This document shows positions 42,001 to 51,700 of a stretch of 64,000 bases of DNA, in pieces. Both the position numbers and the translations under genes were made by a program. The DNA lies in contig CAVNZM010000003.1 of the NCBI GenBank assembly GCA_963693365.1, forward strand, positions 6,200,001-6,264,000, read 5' to 3'. The notes beneath the pieces were generated by a model. That model was given only the letters and a program-made list of their open reading frames with translations. It did no database searches and was not told where the DNA came from. Each line of letters opens with the position of its first letter. Position 1 is the first letter of the stretch. This stretch comes from Amoebidium appalachense (taxonomy: Eukaryota; Ichthyosporea).

Positions 42001-42697
42001 GGGTAAAAAGGATTGTGATCGGCCATGGGAGATTCTTGAGCTGATTGAAAGATGTGAGATTCTTGAACTGATTGAAAGATGTGAGATTCGAAGGATGCGA
42101 GATTCTTGAACTGCGCGGTCGCCAATGTAAACAGTTGGCAATGTAAAACAGTGTCCTGCCGCGGTCGCCAATGTAAACAGTTGGCAATGTAAAACAGTGT
42201 CCTGCCGCGGTCGCCAATGTAAACAGTTGGACTAGTTAGGATAAGGCAGAGTACAACTGAATCAAAATAAAGACAGAGAACGGGTAGAAAGGCACACGCG
42301 GCCAGGTTGCTTTTACTATGGGCCGACTCAGTCTGTCTCAGACTTCACTGATGTGATCCCCGTACTGGGACGGCTTTGTTATATAGCCCCCAGGTTTCGG
42401 ATCAAGGCCCAGGATTGGTTCATCCGCGGCCAGCGCGGGTGGCAACATGCCATTCGTGATTCTGGTGCGGTCCGAGCCAGTCAGACCTTCGTCCTATTTA
42501 TGCAAACCTCTTATTGGTTCACTTCGTTTATGTGGTATGCAGCGGAAGAACCATATATGGTTCAATTCTTAGGTCAGAGTGAGTCCTATTGGTGCGGACA
42601 TAATATTTATGTGATATTCATGACAAAGCACGAATCGTGTGCTAGTAGATCACATTCTTTAGTAAACATGTACAGTTCATGTGTACAGTTGTTTACA
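39068..42697 (+). mobile_element. LTR retrotransposon (non-autonomous) inside the MSV199-like gene
   Basis: 3630 bp with 5' LTR 39068-39542 (475 bp) and 3' LTR 42218-42697 (480 bp), both TGTAAACAGTTGG...CAGTTGTTTACA, differing mainly by a small indel near the TACTA(A)TGGGC region. Target-site duplication GGCGC at 39063-39067 and 42698-42702. LTRs carry CCTATTTATGC and AATAAAG. The interior shows no gag, protease, RT or integrase; the longest frames (40143-40589 plus, 40788-41102 minus) match nothing I know. Next to the 3' LTR, a 46-bp unit repeating the LTR start occurs at 42126 and 42172. The high LTR identity means a young insertion. Confidence 0.9.
40140..41900 (+). other. interior of LTR element, ATTCGT-rich, no recognisable gene
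   Basis: The interior is notable for dozens of TTCGT/ATTCGT words, most dense at 41600-41880 (TTCGTTTGTTCGTGTATTCG). This is simple-sequence drift, or the remnants of a coding region with Phe-Val/Ser-Phe bias. No retroviral motifs in any frame. Confidence 0.5.
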
Positions 42698-43058
42698 GGC
42701 GCGGGTCAGGCCCCGGAACACGGAGTTGTCGTTGCAGTTGCTGTCGGCAGAGGGGGGCACGTGGGCACGGGTGACGCCCAGGGGCTCGCGCTCCATCTGC
42801 TCGGCCACGGCCTTGGCGATCTTCTCAAACTCGGCGGCACGGGCGGCGGCAAGGGCAGCACGGGTGGTGGCCTCGTCTGCACGGGTGGCGGCCTCATCTG
42901 CACGCGCACTGTTTGCACGCAGATAGGCAGCCACGGCCATCTCCAGGCGCAGGTAGTACTCGCGCACAGCCGCGCCTGCATCAGTCTCGGCAGCCATGAC
43001 AAGAGATTTAAAAGTCTTCGGGGTCAGATACACCTCCTTGATGGGCTTGGTCTTGGCA
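42698..43058 (-). pseudogene. MSV199-like gene, exon 2 (5' part) cut by LTR element
   Basis: Acceptor CTCCAG|T at 43058 joins exon 1 in phase (AG|T). Encodes KEVYLTPKTFKSLVMAAETD then GAAVREYYLRLEMAVAAYL. This is the signature of MSV199/BRO-type C-terminal segments (yLTp-aFK-lcM-a-t--G--VReYyi-lE), found in poxviruses, iridoviruses, ascoviruses and other nucleocytoviruses. It is followed by an Ala-rich coiled coil (RADEAATRADEATTRAAL). Reading stops at LTR base 42697, after the segment SVFRGLTRA that has its counterpart KDFKRLTRA in the 51.8-kb paralogue. Confidence 0.8.
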
Positions 43059-43147
43059 CTGGAGTTGGGGTGGGGGGGGGATATCAGAAGTCAGCAACGG
43101 ATTCGTAGGTGCGGGTGTGGGGGAGGGGGAGGTGGGATGGGCTAGGA

Positions 43148-43856
43148 GATCCTTACTTTGGAGTAAGAATCTTTTGATTGGTCAACCTGAACCGGTTCTC
43201 TGTTATTACTGTCTGATTATAAAACATTAAAATCTAAACAATAAGCAGGATTGGCTAGAAGATACTAGCTTTCAAGCTAGAATCTTTTGATTGGTTGATG
43301 GGTCGTTGTATATAGCTGTATTCTTGTTGTTAAAACATAATGTAGGCTCAGATGGGGAGGGGAGGGGGAGGGGGAAGAGATGGGGGGGGCGTGACTTTAG
43401 ACCGATTAAAATTTAACTATATTTGTGATTGGCCTAGAGATAGTAGGTTTCAACCTACTATCTTTTCATTGGCTCTCGCGGTGTTTTAAACCTGTCATCT
43501 TATAATGTTAAACTCCTTGTATAGGCACAGGTAATAAGACATTACCTGCCAGTGGTGAAGGTGCCGCCGGACTACAGCCTTATTTGCCTGATTTTAAAAC
43601 CTATAAAAACTAAATATTTATATTACTGGCCCAGAGATAGTAGGTTTCAACCTACTATCTTTTGATTGGCTCTCGCGGTGTTTTAAACCTGTCATCTTAT
43701 AATGTTAAACTCCTTGTATAGGCACAGGTAATAAGACATTACCTGCCAGTGGTGAAGGTGCCGCCGGACTACAGCCTTATTTGCCTGATTTTAAAACCTA
43801 TAAAAACTACATATTTATATTACTGGCCCAGAGATAGTAGGTTTCAACCTACTATC
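43148..43856 (+). repeat. hairpin array B with ~197-bp tandem units, inside an intron
   Basis: Hairpins at 43148-43171, 43261-43284, 43439-43462, 43636-43659 and 43833-43856 with the same GAT-N7-loop-N7'-ATC-TTTTGATTGG design as array A (one has TTTTCATTGG). The last three belong to near-identical units of 197-200 bp with TATAATGTTAAACTCC and a CAGGTAATAAGACATTACCTG palindrome. The array lies in the intron between exon 1 (43976) and exon 2 (43058) of the MSV199-like gene, on the opposite sense. Confidence 0.8.
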
Positions 43857-43975
43857 TTTTGATTGGCTCCCGTCGAAAGTTAACCCGACCAGCTCTTAAA
43901 AATAAATTTGTGTTTGGGACAAGGATGTGTATGCATGTGTGGTGCAGATAGGCATATGCTTTTGAAAAGACTCAC

Positions 43976-44265
43976 CTTAAAGTTTCGGTAATATAGTCCC
44001 TGTCCTCACAGAGCCTCATCTTTCCCAGAAGACGCAGAAGGTTCTGTCTGCCAGTTTTTTCCTTCATGCCAAACAGCAGCGCCTGCACCTTGGTGCCGCT
44101 CAGCTCCCTGTCCACGGCAAGCATGTCGATGGACTCGCGCAGGTCGAAGTAGAGCGCAAACTCGCCCAGCAGCGCCAGCTTCTCGGGCCCCAGCAGCGCA
44201 GACAGCACGTTGGGGGTGCCGGCGGGGGCCGGGGCAGGCGCGGGGGCGGGGCTGGTGCTGGCCAT
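43976..44265 (-). CDS. MSV199-like protein, exon 1
   Basis: ATG 44265 (MASTSPAPAPAPAPAGTP) to donor AAG|GTGAGT at 43976, phase 2. Encodes PEKLALLGEFALYFDLRESI and KVQALLFGMKEKTGRQNLLR, then CEDRDYITETL. This matches the N-terminal half of the MSV199 domain (F----idl--i--wLgf---k-llk-----gidY-i). With exon 2 it forms a complete domain of a putative DNA-binding regulator. Upstream are paired CCAATCGAATCTATGGTG elements. The gene as a whole is inactivated by the LTR insertion in exon 2. Confidence 0.7.
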
Positions 44266-44339
44266 GGTGGTGCTGCGGCGGCCAATGGGGAATTAGTTCG
44301 TGCAAAGTAATTAATTCCCATTGGATGGCGGGTGCGCAC

Positions 44340-44405
44340 GCGCACACACGTACACACACACGTACACACACACGTACACACACACGTACACACACGTACA
44401 CACAC
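44340..44405 (+). repeat. CACACACGTA microsatellite
   Basis: Six ACACACACGTACAC units just upstream of the MSV199-like start. Confidence 0.9.
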
Positions 44406-44596
44406 CATGCTACCCAGACCAAACACAACTGATGTATACACCAAAAACCACCAATTCACACAGGGTTCACCACCTCTGAAATGCCTCAAGTAGCAGAAAC
44501 GAGAGAAGAGAGATTGTACAGTGAGACTGTGACAGACTGTTGTGTGCCATGGCTTTTTATACCTGCTTGGCTTGCTTGGTCGTTTGTATCCCAAAC

Positions 44597-44712
44597 CACA
44601 ACCAATCGAATCTATGGTGGCTAGGACATGCACTGGCTAACGACGGCTTCCGATTGGCTGTGTACAACCAATCGAATCTATGGTGGACAGGACATGCACT
44701 GGCTAATGATTG
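44597..44712. promoter_or_regulatory. paired CCAATCGAATCTATGGTGG elements
   Basis: Two units of about 68 bp (CCAATCGAATCTATGGTGG...GGACATGCACTGGCTAA...GATTGGCTGTG) lie upstream of the minus-strand gene at 44265. The 18-bp core is identical to the pair near 11370-11420. Confidence 0.6.
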
Positions 44713-44759
44713 GCTGTGGTTTTTGGCACCAAAAGCCACACTTAGATCTAGCTACAGCT

Positions 44760-46445
44760 CCACCCAAACTTAAAAAATCATAACTCCGCAACCGGTAGAC
44801 ATTTTTTAGTTCTGAAAACTGTTCCTGAGAGGGCTCGACAAGCACTCTGCATCGGTGTAAAAATTGTTGTGGTCCGACACAAAGTGATGGAGCGGTTTTT
44901 GACGGCAGACCGACATGGTCCTGAGCCACTTGACTGTCCAGCTGTAACTTGTACTGTATGAATTTTGGTGGATTTGGAGGAGGGTAAGGAAAGCCACTCT
45001 ATCACATAATATCCTTCCACATTAAGCAAACAGGTATTTACACTCCTCGAAATCCAACACACACACAGGTATAGTACAGTTTGGTGCCTCCTGACCTGCA
45101 TGGTGGCTTACAGTAGTACTCACAGTCGGACACTCGCATACACCACATCGTTCGCTGCCCTTGGGGCATGTCGGTCTGTGCAGCATCTGGTAGTACGTCT
45201 CAAGCCGGTGCCAGAGCTTTTTTCAGATTGAAAATATCTTTACTGGGAGCCGAAATATGCCAACTACAAGGGAGGGGGGAGGGGGGGGGGGAAGCCGGCT
45301 TCTGATTGGCTGTGGTTTGGCGCCAAAATTCCACAGCCTTGGATCAGGTTACAGATAAATCAAAACTTCAAAAAATCATAACTCCGCAACCGGTAGACAT
45401 TTTTTAGTTCTGAAAACTGTTCCTGAGAGGGCTCGATGAGCGCTTTGCATCGGTGTAAAAACTGTTGTGATCCGACACAAAGTGATGGAGCGACCTTTGC
45501 CGGCCGACCGACGTGGTCCTGAGCCACTTGACTTGTGCAGCTGTAACCTGTACTGTATGAATGTTTGGGGGATTTGGAGGAGGGTAAGAAAAGCCACTCT
45601 ATCACATAATAACCTTCCGCATTAAGCAAACAGGTATTTACACTCCTCGAAATCCAACACACACACATGTATATCCTTGAACTGCATGATATGATGGCTT
45701 ACAGTAGTACACCTAGTCGGACACCGGCATCCACCATATCGTCCGCTGCCGTTGGGGTGTGTCGATCTATGCATAGTTGGACAGTACGTCTCGGGCCGGT
45801 GCCAGAGCTTTTTTCAGACTGAAAATAGCTTTACTGGGAGCCGAGTTATGCCAACTATAAGGGAGGGGGGGGAGGGGGGGGGAGGGGGGATGCCGGCTTT
45901 TGATTGGCTGTGGTTTGGCGCCAAAATGCCACAGCCTTGGATCAAGCTACAGCTACATCAAAACTTCAAGAATTCATAACTCCGCAACCGGTAGACATTT
46001 TTTAGTTCTGAAAACTGTTCCGGAAAGGGCTCGACGAGCGCTCTGCATCGATGATAAAGGTATTGTGGTCCGACACAAACTGATGGAGCGACCTTTGCCG
46101 GCCGACCGACGTGGTCCTGAGCCACTTGACTTGTGCAGCTGTAACCTGTACTGTATGAATGTTTGGGGGATTTGGAGGAGGGTAAGAAAAGCCACTCTAT
46201 CACATACTATCCTTCCGCATTAAGCAAACAGGTATTTACACTCCTCGAAATCCAACACACACACAGGTATAGTACAGTTTGGTGCATCCTTGAACTGCAT
46301 GCATATGATGGCTTACGGTAGTACACATAGTCGGACACCGGCATCCACCATATCGTCCGCTGCCATTTGGGTGTGTCGATCTATGCATAGTTGGACAGTA
46401 CGTCTCTAGCCGGTGCCAGAGCTTTTTTCAGACTGAAAATATCTT
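44760..46445. repeat. ~600-bp tandem repeat, three copies
   Basis: Copies start near 44775, 45370 and 45971 with CATAACTCCGCAACCGGTAG. Each contains an 86-bp inverted-repeat module, a TACAGTAGTAC(A/T)C stretch, a CTTTACTGGGAGCCGA segment, a G-run and a TGATTGGCTGTGGTTTGGCG segment. A partial fourth copy is at 47655-47930. Short frames in it (MAFLTLLQIPQ-like) repeat with the units and show no sign of selection, so I do not call genes. Confidence 0.85.
44970..45055. promoter_or_regulatory. 86-bp inverted-repeat module (GGATTTGGAGGAG...CTCCTCGAAATCC)
   Basis: Ends GGATTTGGAGGAG and CTCCTCGAAATCC are near-perfect inverted repeats; the interior has CCTTCC(A/G)CATTAAGCAAACAG. Copies at 45570-45655, 46168-46253 and 47723-47808, and a diverged inverted copy at about 54735-54815. 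The end and CCTTCCGCATTAA motifs are shared with the 188-bp promoter-like blocks, so both are versions of one element. Confidence 0.6.
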
Positions 46446-46476
46446 TACTGGGAGCCGAGTTATGCCAACTATAAGG

Positions 46477-46627
46477 GAGGGGGGGGGGAGGGGGATAGGG
46501 GAGGGGGGGAAGGGGGGGGGGGAGGGGGGGAGGGGGGTATGGGGAAAAAAGGGGGGGGGGGGGGGGAGGGATGGAGGAAGGGGGGGGGGGGAGGGATGGA
46601 GGAAGGGGGGGGGGGGGGGGGGGGGGA
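46477..46627. repeat. G-rich low-complexity tract
   Basis: G-runs with AGGGATGGAGGAAGG units. Frames through it are artefacts. Confidence 0.95.
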
Positions 46628-46679
46628 ATGGTCGGTCGGTTTGGGCCCGCGAGTGGCACTCTGCAAGGGAAAGAGCGGC

Positions 46680-46815
46680 AAATTGCCGTGAATTACGAGT
46701 GACGTCATATTAATTTGCGGCAATTTGTCGTGAATTGTGATTGGGCGAGTGACGTCATATAAATTTGCGACAATTTGTCGTGAACTGTGATTGGGCGAGT
46801 GACGTCATTATGATG
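46680..46815 (+). promoter_or_regulatory. TGACGTCAT / CAATTTGTCGTGAATTG repeats
   Basis: Three units of about 57 bp, each with GAGTGACGTCATAT and TTTGCGACAATTTGTCGTGAA plus GTGATTGGGCG (inverted CCAAT). TGACGTCA is the bZIP (CRE/ATF) palindrome and recurs at 52900-53200. Located just downstream of the first exon of the minus-strand gene at 47177, so possibly intronic. Confidence 0.5.
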
Positions 46816-46868
46816 CGTGTCAGCCGACAGGGCTGTGACGACACTAGAAGTAAAGTTCAGACGCTTAC

Positions 46869-47177
46869 CTTCATATCAACCAATATGCAGTATTCTGCAG
46901 GTACATAGCCGGGCACTCCACCGCGCCCCCTGAACATAGCCCTTACAAACTCATTGTAGTTGCTGTACCCCAGCAGGCGGTACACGGCGCGCCCAGAAAT
47001 GGTCTCCTTGCTGTCGAGCAGAAAGGGGTCGAGGAAGCGAAGAATCTTGACCACCACATCGCCCCCCACAGAACCAAGCAGCTGCTCGAGCTCGGGGGAG
47101 ATGGCAGGGAAGCCGGACTCGCGGGCACCGGCAATGCCCAGGCGCTCGTAGATGGAGAATGATGCAGGGGAAGACAT
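46869..47177 (-). CDS. MSV199/BRO-like family, N-terminal exon (orphan)
   Basis: ATG 47177 (MSSPASFSIYERLGIAGAR) to donor ATGAAG|GTAAGC at 46869 (103 codons, phase 0). Shares with 49284-49589 and 53298-53593 the pattern YERLGI-GA--GFP-I--ELE, a hydrophobic helix with LDPF, and TISGRAVYRLLGYSNYNEFV-MF-GR-G-PG-VP--Y. TISGR-vY-llGY--Y--Fvr is reminiscent of the KilA-N/MSV199 DNA-recognition fold. No matching second exon is visible between 46868 and 44266, so the gene is either truncated or spliced to something unrecognised. Confidence 0.6.
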
Positions 47178-47255
47178 GGTCGAGGTTTGGGTCGGTTCAG
47201 CGCTGCACACAGAAGAATGAGACATAAGAGATTGCTCATCTCCTCACACACATCT

Positions 47256-47260
<5 letters not shown>

Positions 47261-47321
<61 letters not shown>

Positions 47322-47403
47322 GCACGCACACACACGTGCACACACACGTACACACACACGTACACACACACACACACGTACACACACACACGTACACACA
47401 CAA
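47261..47403 (+). repeat. (CA)n microsatellite with CGTACA interruptions
   Basis: CA run to about 47317, then ACACACACGTAC-type units, directly upstream of the minus-strand gene at 47177. Confidence 0.95.
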
Positions 47404-47504
47404 GTACCGTCCTGTCCGCCCACAGCCAATCATTATTTTGCATCCCCAAACATGCAAATTCCCAGCCAATCATTAAATTATAAAACTTGTCTCTGATTGG
47501 GCAG

Positions 47505-47660
47505 GCAATTAACATCAACCAATAGAAAGCTTGCAAGTCGCGGCCAGCAAGCTTTTGATTGGGCAGGCAATTACCATCAACCAATAGAAAGCTGGTAAGT
47601 CGCGACCAGCCAGCTTTTGGTTGGGCAGGCAATTAGCATCAACCAATAGAAAGCTGGTAC
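47505..47660. repeat. CCAAT-flanked inverted repeats (GCTTGC / GCTGG stems)
   Basis: Units CCAATAGAAAGCTTGC ... GCAAGCTTTTGATTGG and CCAATAGAAAGCTGG ... CCAGCTTTTGGTTGG, followed by a third half-unit. The CCAAT boxes are part of the arms, while the inner stem differs between units. Linked by GGCAGGCAATTA(A/C/G)CATCAA. Confidence 0.75.
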
Positions 47661-48059
47661 CGACGTGGTCCTGAGCCACTTGACTGTGCACAGCTGTAAC
47701 CTGTACTGTATGAATATTTGGTGGATTTGGAGGAGGGTAAGGAAAGCCACTCTATCACATAATATCCTTCCACATTAAGCAAACAGGAATTTACACACCT
47801 CGAAATCCAACACACACACAAGTATAGTACAGTTTGGTGCCTCCTGAACTACACGATGGCCTACAGTAGTACACATAGTCGGACACCCCCATACACCACA
47901 TCGTTCGTTGCCTGGGGAGGGGGGGGGGGTTCGAAATGGAGTTGGGAAAGGACAGGGGGGGGGTCAAATTAAAAAAAAAAAAGAAAAAAAAACAGACACA
48001 CACATACACACACACTTTTGGCAAAATGCTTGGTAGGAGACACGGCATTTACAATTTAA

Positions 48060-48235
48060 CGCGAGACCAGCTAACTTCCTATTGGGTGCCTATTTTAACT
48101 ACCAATCATTATTTTGTCGGTTCAAACCGACTAATTCCCTATTGGACGGATGGGGCAAGAAGCGATAGATCCACTGAATCCACCAATCATTATTTAGTGA
48201 GTCGAAACTCACCAATTCGTCATTGGTTCCTATTT
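48060..48235. repeat. CCAATCATTATTT-hairpin-ATTGG pair
   Basis: CCAATCATTATTTT-GTCGGTT-CA-AACCGAC-TAATTCCCTATTGG and CCAATCATTATTTA-GTGAGT-CGA-AACTCAC-CAATTCGTCATTGG: same flanks, different but self-complementary stems. A poly-A tract and G-run lie just upstream (47920-47995). Confidence 0.75.
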
Positions 48236-48350
48236 TTAGATGTAGATGACCAAGCCCGGCCCGCCTGAGTGTGGACCAACATGGCCTCGGCCTATGAAAA
48301 GCTAGTTACCCGCGGGTAACCAGTTTCGCGTTGGACAATCCCTGCATCCC

Positions 48351-48370
48351 AGATTTGACAAAGTCGACCC
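48351..48370 (+). repeat. isolated copy of the GGATTTGACAAAGTCGACC motif
   Basis: AGATTTGACAAAGTCGACCC at the left of promoter-like block 4, 33 kb from the rest of the family, keeping the same motif-then-block arrangement. Confidence 0.8.
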
Positions 48371-48510
48371 ATGGCAAACGAGAGAGGGGGGGGGACTGGG
48401 CATGCCTCCAAGAGGCCCACGTGCGCGGTCGTAGGCCACGTGTGCACGCACCTCCTTCCTTTTTGGGAAGACATACGGCCATGGCCGCAAGCCGCAACCC
48501 ATACACACAG

Positions 48511-48690
48511 GTTGGGGGAAAATGGAGGAGGGTAAAGGGGATTGTTCTTATCACTAACATGGTCCTTCCGCATTGACCAATCCTGTACAAGTACACCTTC
48601 CAAACAGGGATGCTTCGTTCCAAATCAGAGAGTATAAGACACGTCTACCAATCAGAAACAGTTCTCGTACTTTTTACCCCCCTCGAAACA
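48511..48690. promoter_or_regulatory. repeated bidirectional promoter-like block (copy 4)
   Basis: Diverged relative of the blocks at 8481, 9876 and 14685: GGAGGGTAAAG, CCTTCCGCATTGACCAATCC, GTATAAGACACG, CCAATCAGAAACAG, TTTTTACC..CCTCGAAA. Lies downstream of the minus-strand gene ending at 48850. Confidence 0.55.
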
Positions 48691-48849
48691 CAACACAGAC
48701 ACAAATAGGTACAAGCTACGCCGCGCAGGTGGGGGGGGGGGGGGGGGCTTCGGGCCGAGAATCCAGATGTTTGCACGCTTTAATAAGTTGTCGCCGTTGT
48801 AGGGTGCCACCGGGACACCAGAAACACCCAACCAGCACACACTACATGC

Positions 48850-49589
48850 TCACTCCGAGTCACTGTCGTGAATCAGCACAACCCCTTCTCTTTGCGCGAT
48901 CTGTTGTACAGCCTGCTTGATCCCAGTCTTAATACGAGAGATACGTTCTCCAAGTCTGGCATTTTCGCCTTGCAGGTCCAGTATACGCCGTTCTCTGGCA
49001 GACACTGCCTGGCGGGCAAACACGTTCCTGACACCCATAACCCAGACACGAAGAGCGTTGCCCGCACCAGCCTGTGACGCCAGCGCAGCAAACACGAAGC
49101 CGTCGGCAGTGAGCAGGTGGTCTGAAGCAGGGCGGCCAGTTGTACCAGGCTGCGGGGTGTGTGTTTCGTCAACATAAACACACACAGAGAGAGAGAGGAG
49201 GAAGGGGGGGGAGGGGGGGGGTCTACTAGACACAGCTACACACACAAGGTTTCCAACCACAACTCAGCAGGACAGATACACACCTCTGACAACTGTGAAA
49301 CTTGATACTCCGAGTCCGGCACAAAGCCAGGCATGCCGTTGCGGCCCTTGAACATTGAACGCACAAAATCAAAGTAGTTGGTGTAGCCAAACAGCTGGTA
49401 AACACTGCGCCCCGAGATGGTGTCAGGTCTGTCAACCGCAAACGGATCTAGAAGATGGATCAACTTGTGCACGGTGCCGCCCTCGAGTGCGTCCAGCCGC
49501 AGCTCAAGCTCGGCAGGGATTGGGGGAAAGCCCGCGTCCTTGGCACCGGTTATGCCCAAGCGCTCGTAGATGGCATAGGGGCCGGCCAT
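48850..49589 (-). CDS. MSV199/BRO-like family member, two exons, intact
   Basis: Exon 1 49589-49284 (MAGPYAIYERLGITGAK; donor GAG|GTGTGT) and exon 2 49149-48850 (acceptor CCGCAG|CCT), phase 0, 201 residues. Exon 1 has the family TISGRSVYQLFGYTNYFDFV motif. Exon 2 has DHLLTADGFVFAALASQ then RVWVMGVRNVFA, the diverged equivalent of the yLTp-aF---m-----G--vr-w MSV199 segment, then a coiled coil (ERRILDLQGENARLGERIS) and an acidic end (VLIHDSDSE). Shorter than its 51.8-kb relative, lacking the C-terminal domain. No disruption seen, so this may be the functional copy. A minus-strand TTTAATAAGT lies at about 48780. Confidence 0.7.
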
Positions 49590-49721
49590 TGCTGTGGAAT
49601 ATGCAAAGTGGCAAACGATAAGCACCTTTTTTGTTTTTTTTTTTGGGGGGGGGGGGGCACACGTATACATACACTGTGGCACACCCAGAGAGACACAGGC
49701 ACACACATACCCGTGCGCACA

Positions 49722-50672
49722 CACAACCACCGTACAGCAAACACAACTCTCTCCCCCTCCATTGTGCCCCAGCTAGCCCCTACGTGCACGAAAAGCACCC
49801 CCTCCCTCCCCACCCCACCCACGCAACCACCGTACAGCAAACACAACTCTCTCCCCCCTCCATTGTTCCCCAGCTAGCCCCTACGTGCACGAAAAGCACT
49901 CCCTCCCTCCCCACCCCACCCACACAACCACCGTACAACAAACACAACTCTCTCCCCCTTCCATTGTGCCCCAGCCAGCCCCTACGTGCACGAAAAGCAC
50001 CCCCTCCCTCCCCACCCCACCCACGCAACCACCGTACAGCAAACACAACTCTCTCCCCCTCCATTGTGCCCCAGCCAGCCCCTACGTTACAAAAGCACTC
50101 CCTCCCTCCCCACCCCACCCACACAACCACCGTACAGCAAACACAACTCTCTCCCCCCTCCATTGTGCCCCAGCTAGCCTCTACGTGCACGAAAAGCACT
50201 CCCTCCCTCCCCACCCCACCCACACAACCACCGTACAACAAACACAACTCTCTCCCCCTTCCATTGTGCCCCAGCCAGCCCCTACGTGCACGAAAAGCAC
50301 CCCCTCCCTCCCCACCCCACCCACGCAACCACCGTACAGCAAACACAACTCTCTCCCCCTCCATTGTGCCCCAGCCAGCCCCTACGTTACAAAAGCACTC
50401 CCTCCCTCCCCACCCCACCCACACAACCACCGTACAGCAAACACAACTCTCTCCCCCCTCCATTGTGCCCCAGCTAGCCCCTACGTGCACGAAAAGCACT
50501 CCCTCCCTCCCCACCCCACCCACACAACCACCGTACAACAAACACAACTCTCTCCCCATTCCATTGTGCCCCAGCCAGCCCCTACGTGCACGAAAAGCAC
50601 CCCCTCCCTCCCCACCCCACCCACGCAACCACCGTACAGCAAACACAACTCTTTCCCCCTTCCATCATGCCC
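49722..50672 (+). repeat. ~100-bp minisatellite with 300-bp higher-order period
   Basis: About ten copies of a unit with CCGTACAGCAAACACAACTC, CCATTGTGCCCCAGC and CACGAAAAGCACCCCCTCCC. Unit variants recur every third copy: CCGTACAACAAAC at about 49931, 50231 and 50531, and TACGTTACAAAAGC at about 50083 and 50383. So groups of three units were amplified together. Both strands are open over 290-475 codons through it, without real coding evidence. It lies upstream of the gene starting at 49589. Confidence 0.92.
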
Positions 50673-50843
50673 CACCTCCTTTTTTCAAGGACTCTCTTTC
50701 TTTCTTTCCCTCCATCTCTTTCTCTGCCAGGCATGCACCACACTCTTTGTCTCTCTCACCCTTCTCCCTTTGCGAGAATCTAAGTATTCTCTCTCTCTTT
50801 CTCTTAAGACACTGGCACACGATACAACACACATACACACACG

Positions 50844-50847
50844 ATGC

Positions 50848-50885
<38 letters not shown>

Positions 50886-50904
50886 ACACACACACACACA
50901 CACC
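50844..50904 (+). repeat. (CA)n microsatellite
   Basis: CA run interrupted by AAACAACA; 50690-51060 is otherwise CT-rich unique DNA with no recognisable gene. Confidence 0.9.
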
Positions 50905-51316
50905 TTCCAGAGCAAGCCAAACACGGTCTCTCTTTCCACAACCAAAGCTCGGTTTGCACACCACACCAGCTTGCAACACACGTCGGACTCAGGATCTCTC
51001 AGAATCAAACTCAGGCACGATTCTAGATGGCAACAGCTCACAACACTTTAAAAATTAAAGTACGATGCCATTGGCTGAAACTTCCATTCTGTCGGCACAC
51101 ACACAGCCTTACTCGGTTGACCAAATGGCACAAAAATTGCAGTTCAAGTAGAAAAATTTGTCTATACTACACTCCTTTTTTCAGAATCAAAAAATATCGG
51201 TTTTAAGAGAAGTTACGCTCCACAAAGTTGGAAGTCTCCTCTCTATACTTCCACTTCAAGTTGTAACCGAAGTTAGGAAATGGGGATATGGGATAGAAAC
51301 AGGGAAGGTGAAGTGG

Positions 51317-51700
51317 GGGTGGGGGGGGGGGAGAATAAGGCAAGGTGAGGAGGGGGGGGGGGGGTGGATAGGGGAAAGAATGGGGTAGGGGAGGTGAAGT
51401 TGGGGGGGGGATAACACGGGTAGGTGAGGGGGGGGGGGGGGGGGGAGAATGAGGTAGGTGAGGGGGGGATAGGGAAAAGGGGTAAGGGGGGAGGGGGAGG
51501 GGGGATAGGGAAAAGGGGGAGAGGGGGGGGGGGTAGGGGAAAGAATGAGGTAGGTGAGAGGGGGGGGGAGTATAGAAAAAAAAGGGGGGGGGGGGGGGGG
51601 GGGAAGGGAAAAGTAGGGGGGGGGGGGATGAGGTAGGTGGGGGATAGGGAAAATGGGTAGGGGGGGGGAGAGAATGAGGTGGGGGGGGGGGGGGTAAAGT
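51317..51700. repeat. G-rich low-complexity tract
   Basis: Repeats of GGGAGAATGAGGTAGGTGAGG and GGGATAGGGAAAAGG with long G-runs, downstream of the minus-strand gene ending at 51816. Confidence 0.95.

Noticed and set aside
39198-43108. 251- and 126-codon frames beginning MIPVLGRLCYIAPRF
   Set aside because: They are the same LTR sequence in two copies; not a host gene.
45360-46223. repeated short frames (VCWISRSVNTCLLN type)
   Set aside because: They recur with the 600-bp repeat and vary without codon-level constraint.
49631-51058. 475-codon open frame (His/Thr/Pro repeats)
   Set aside because: It follows the 100-bp minisatellite; all frames lacking stops in the unit stay open, and the translation is pure repeat.
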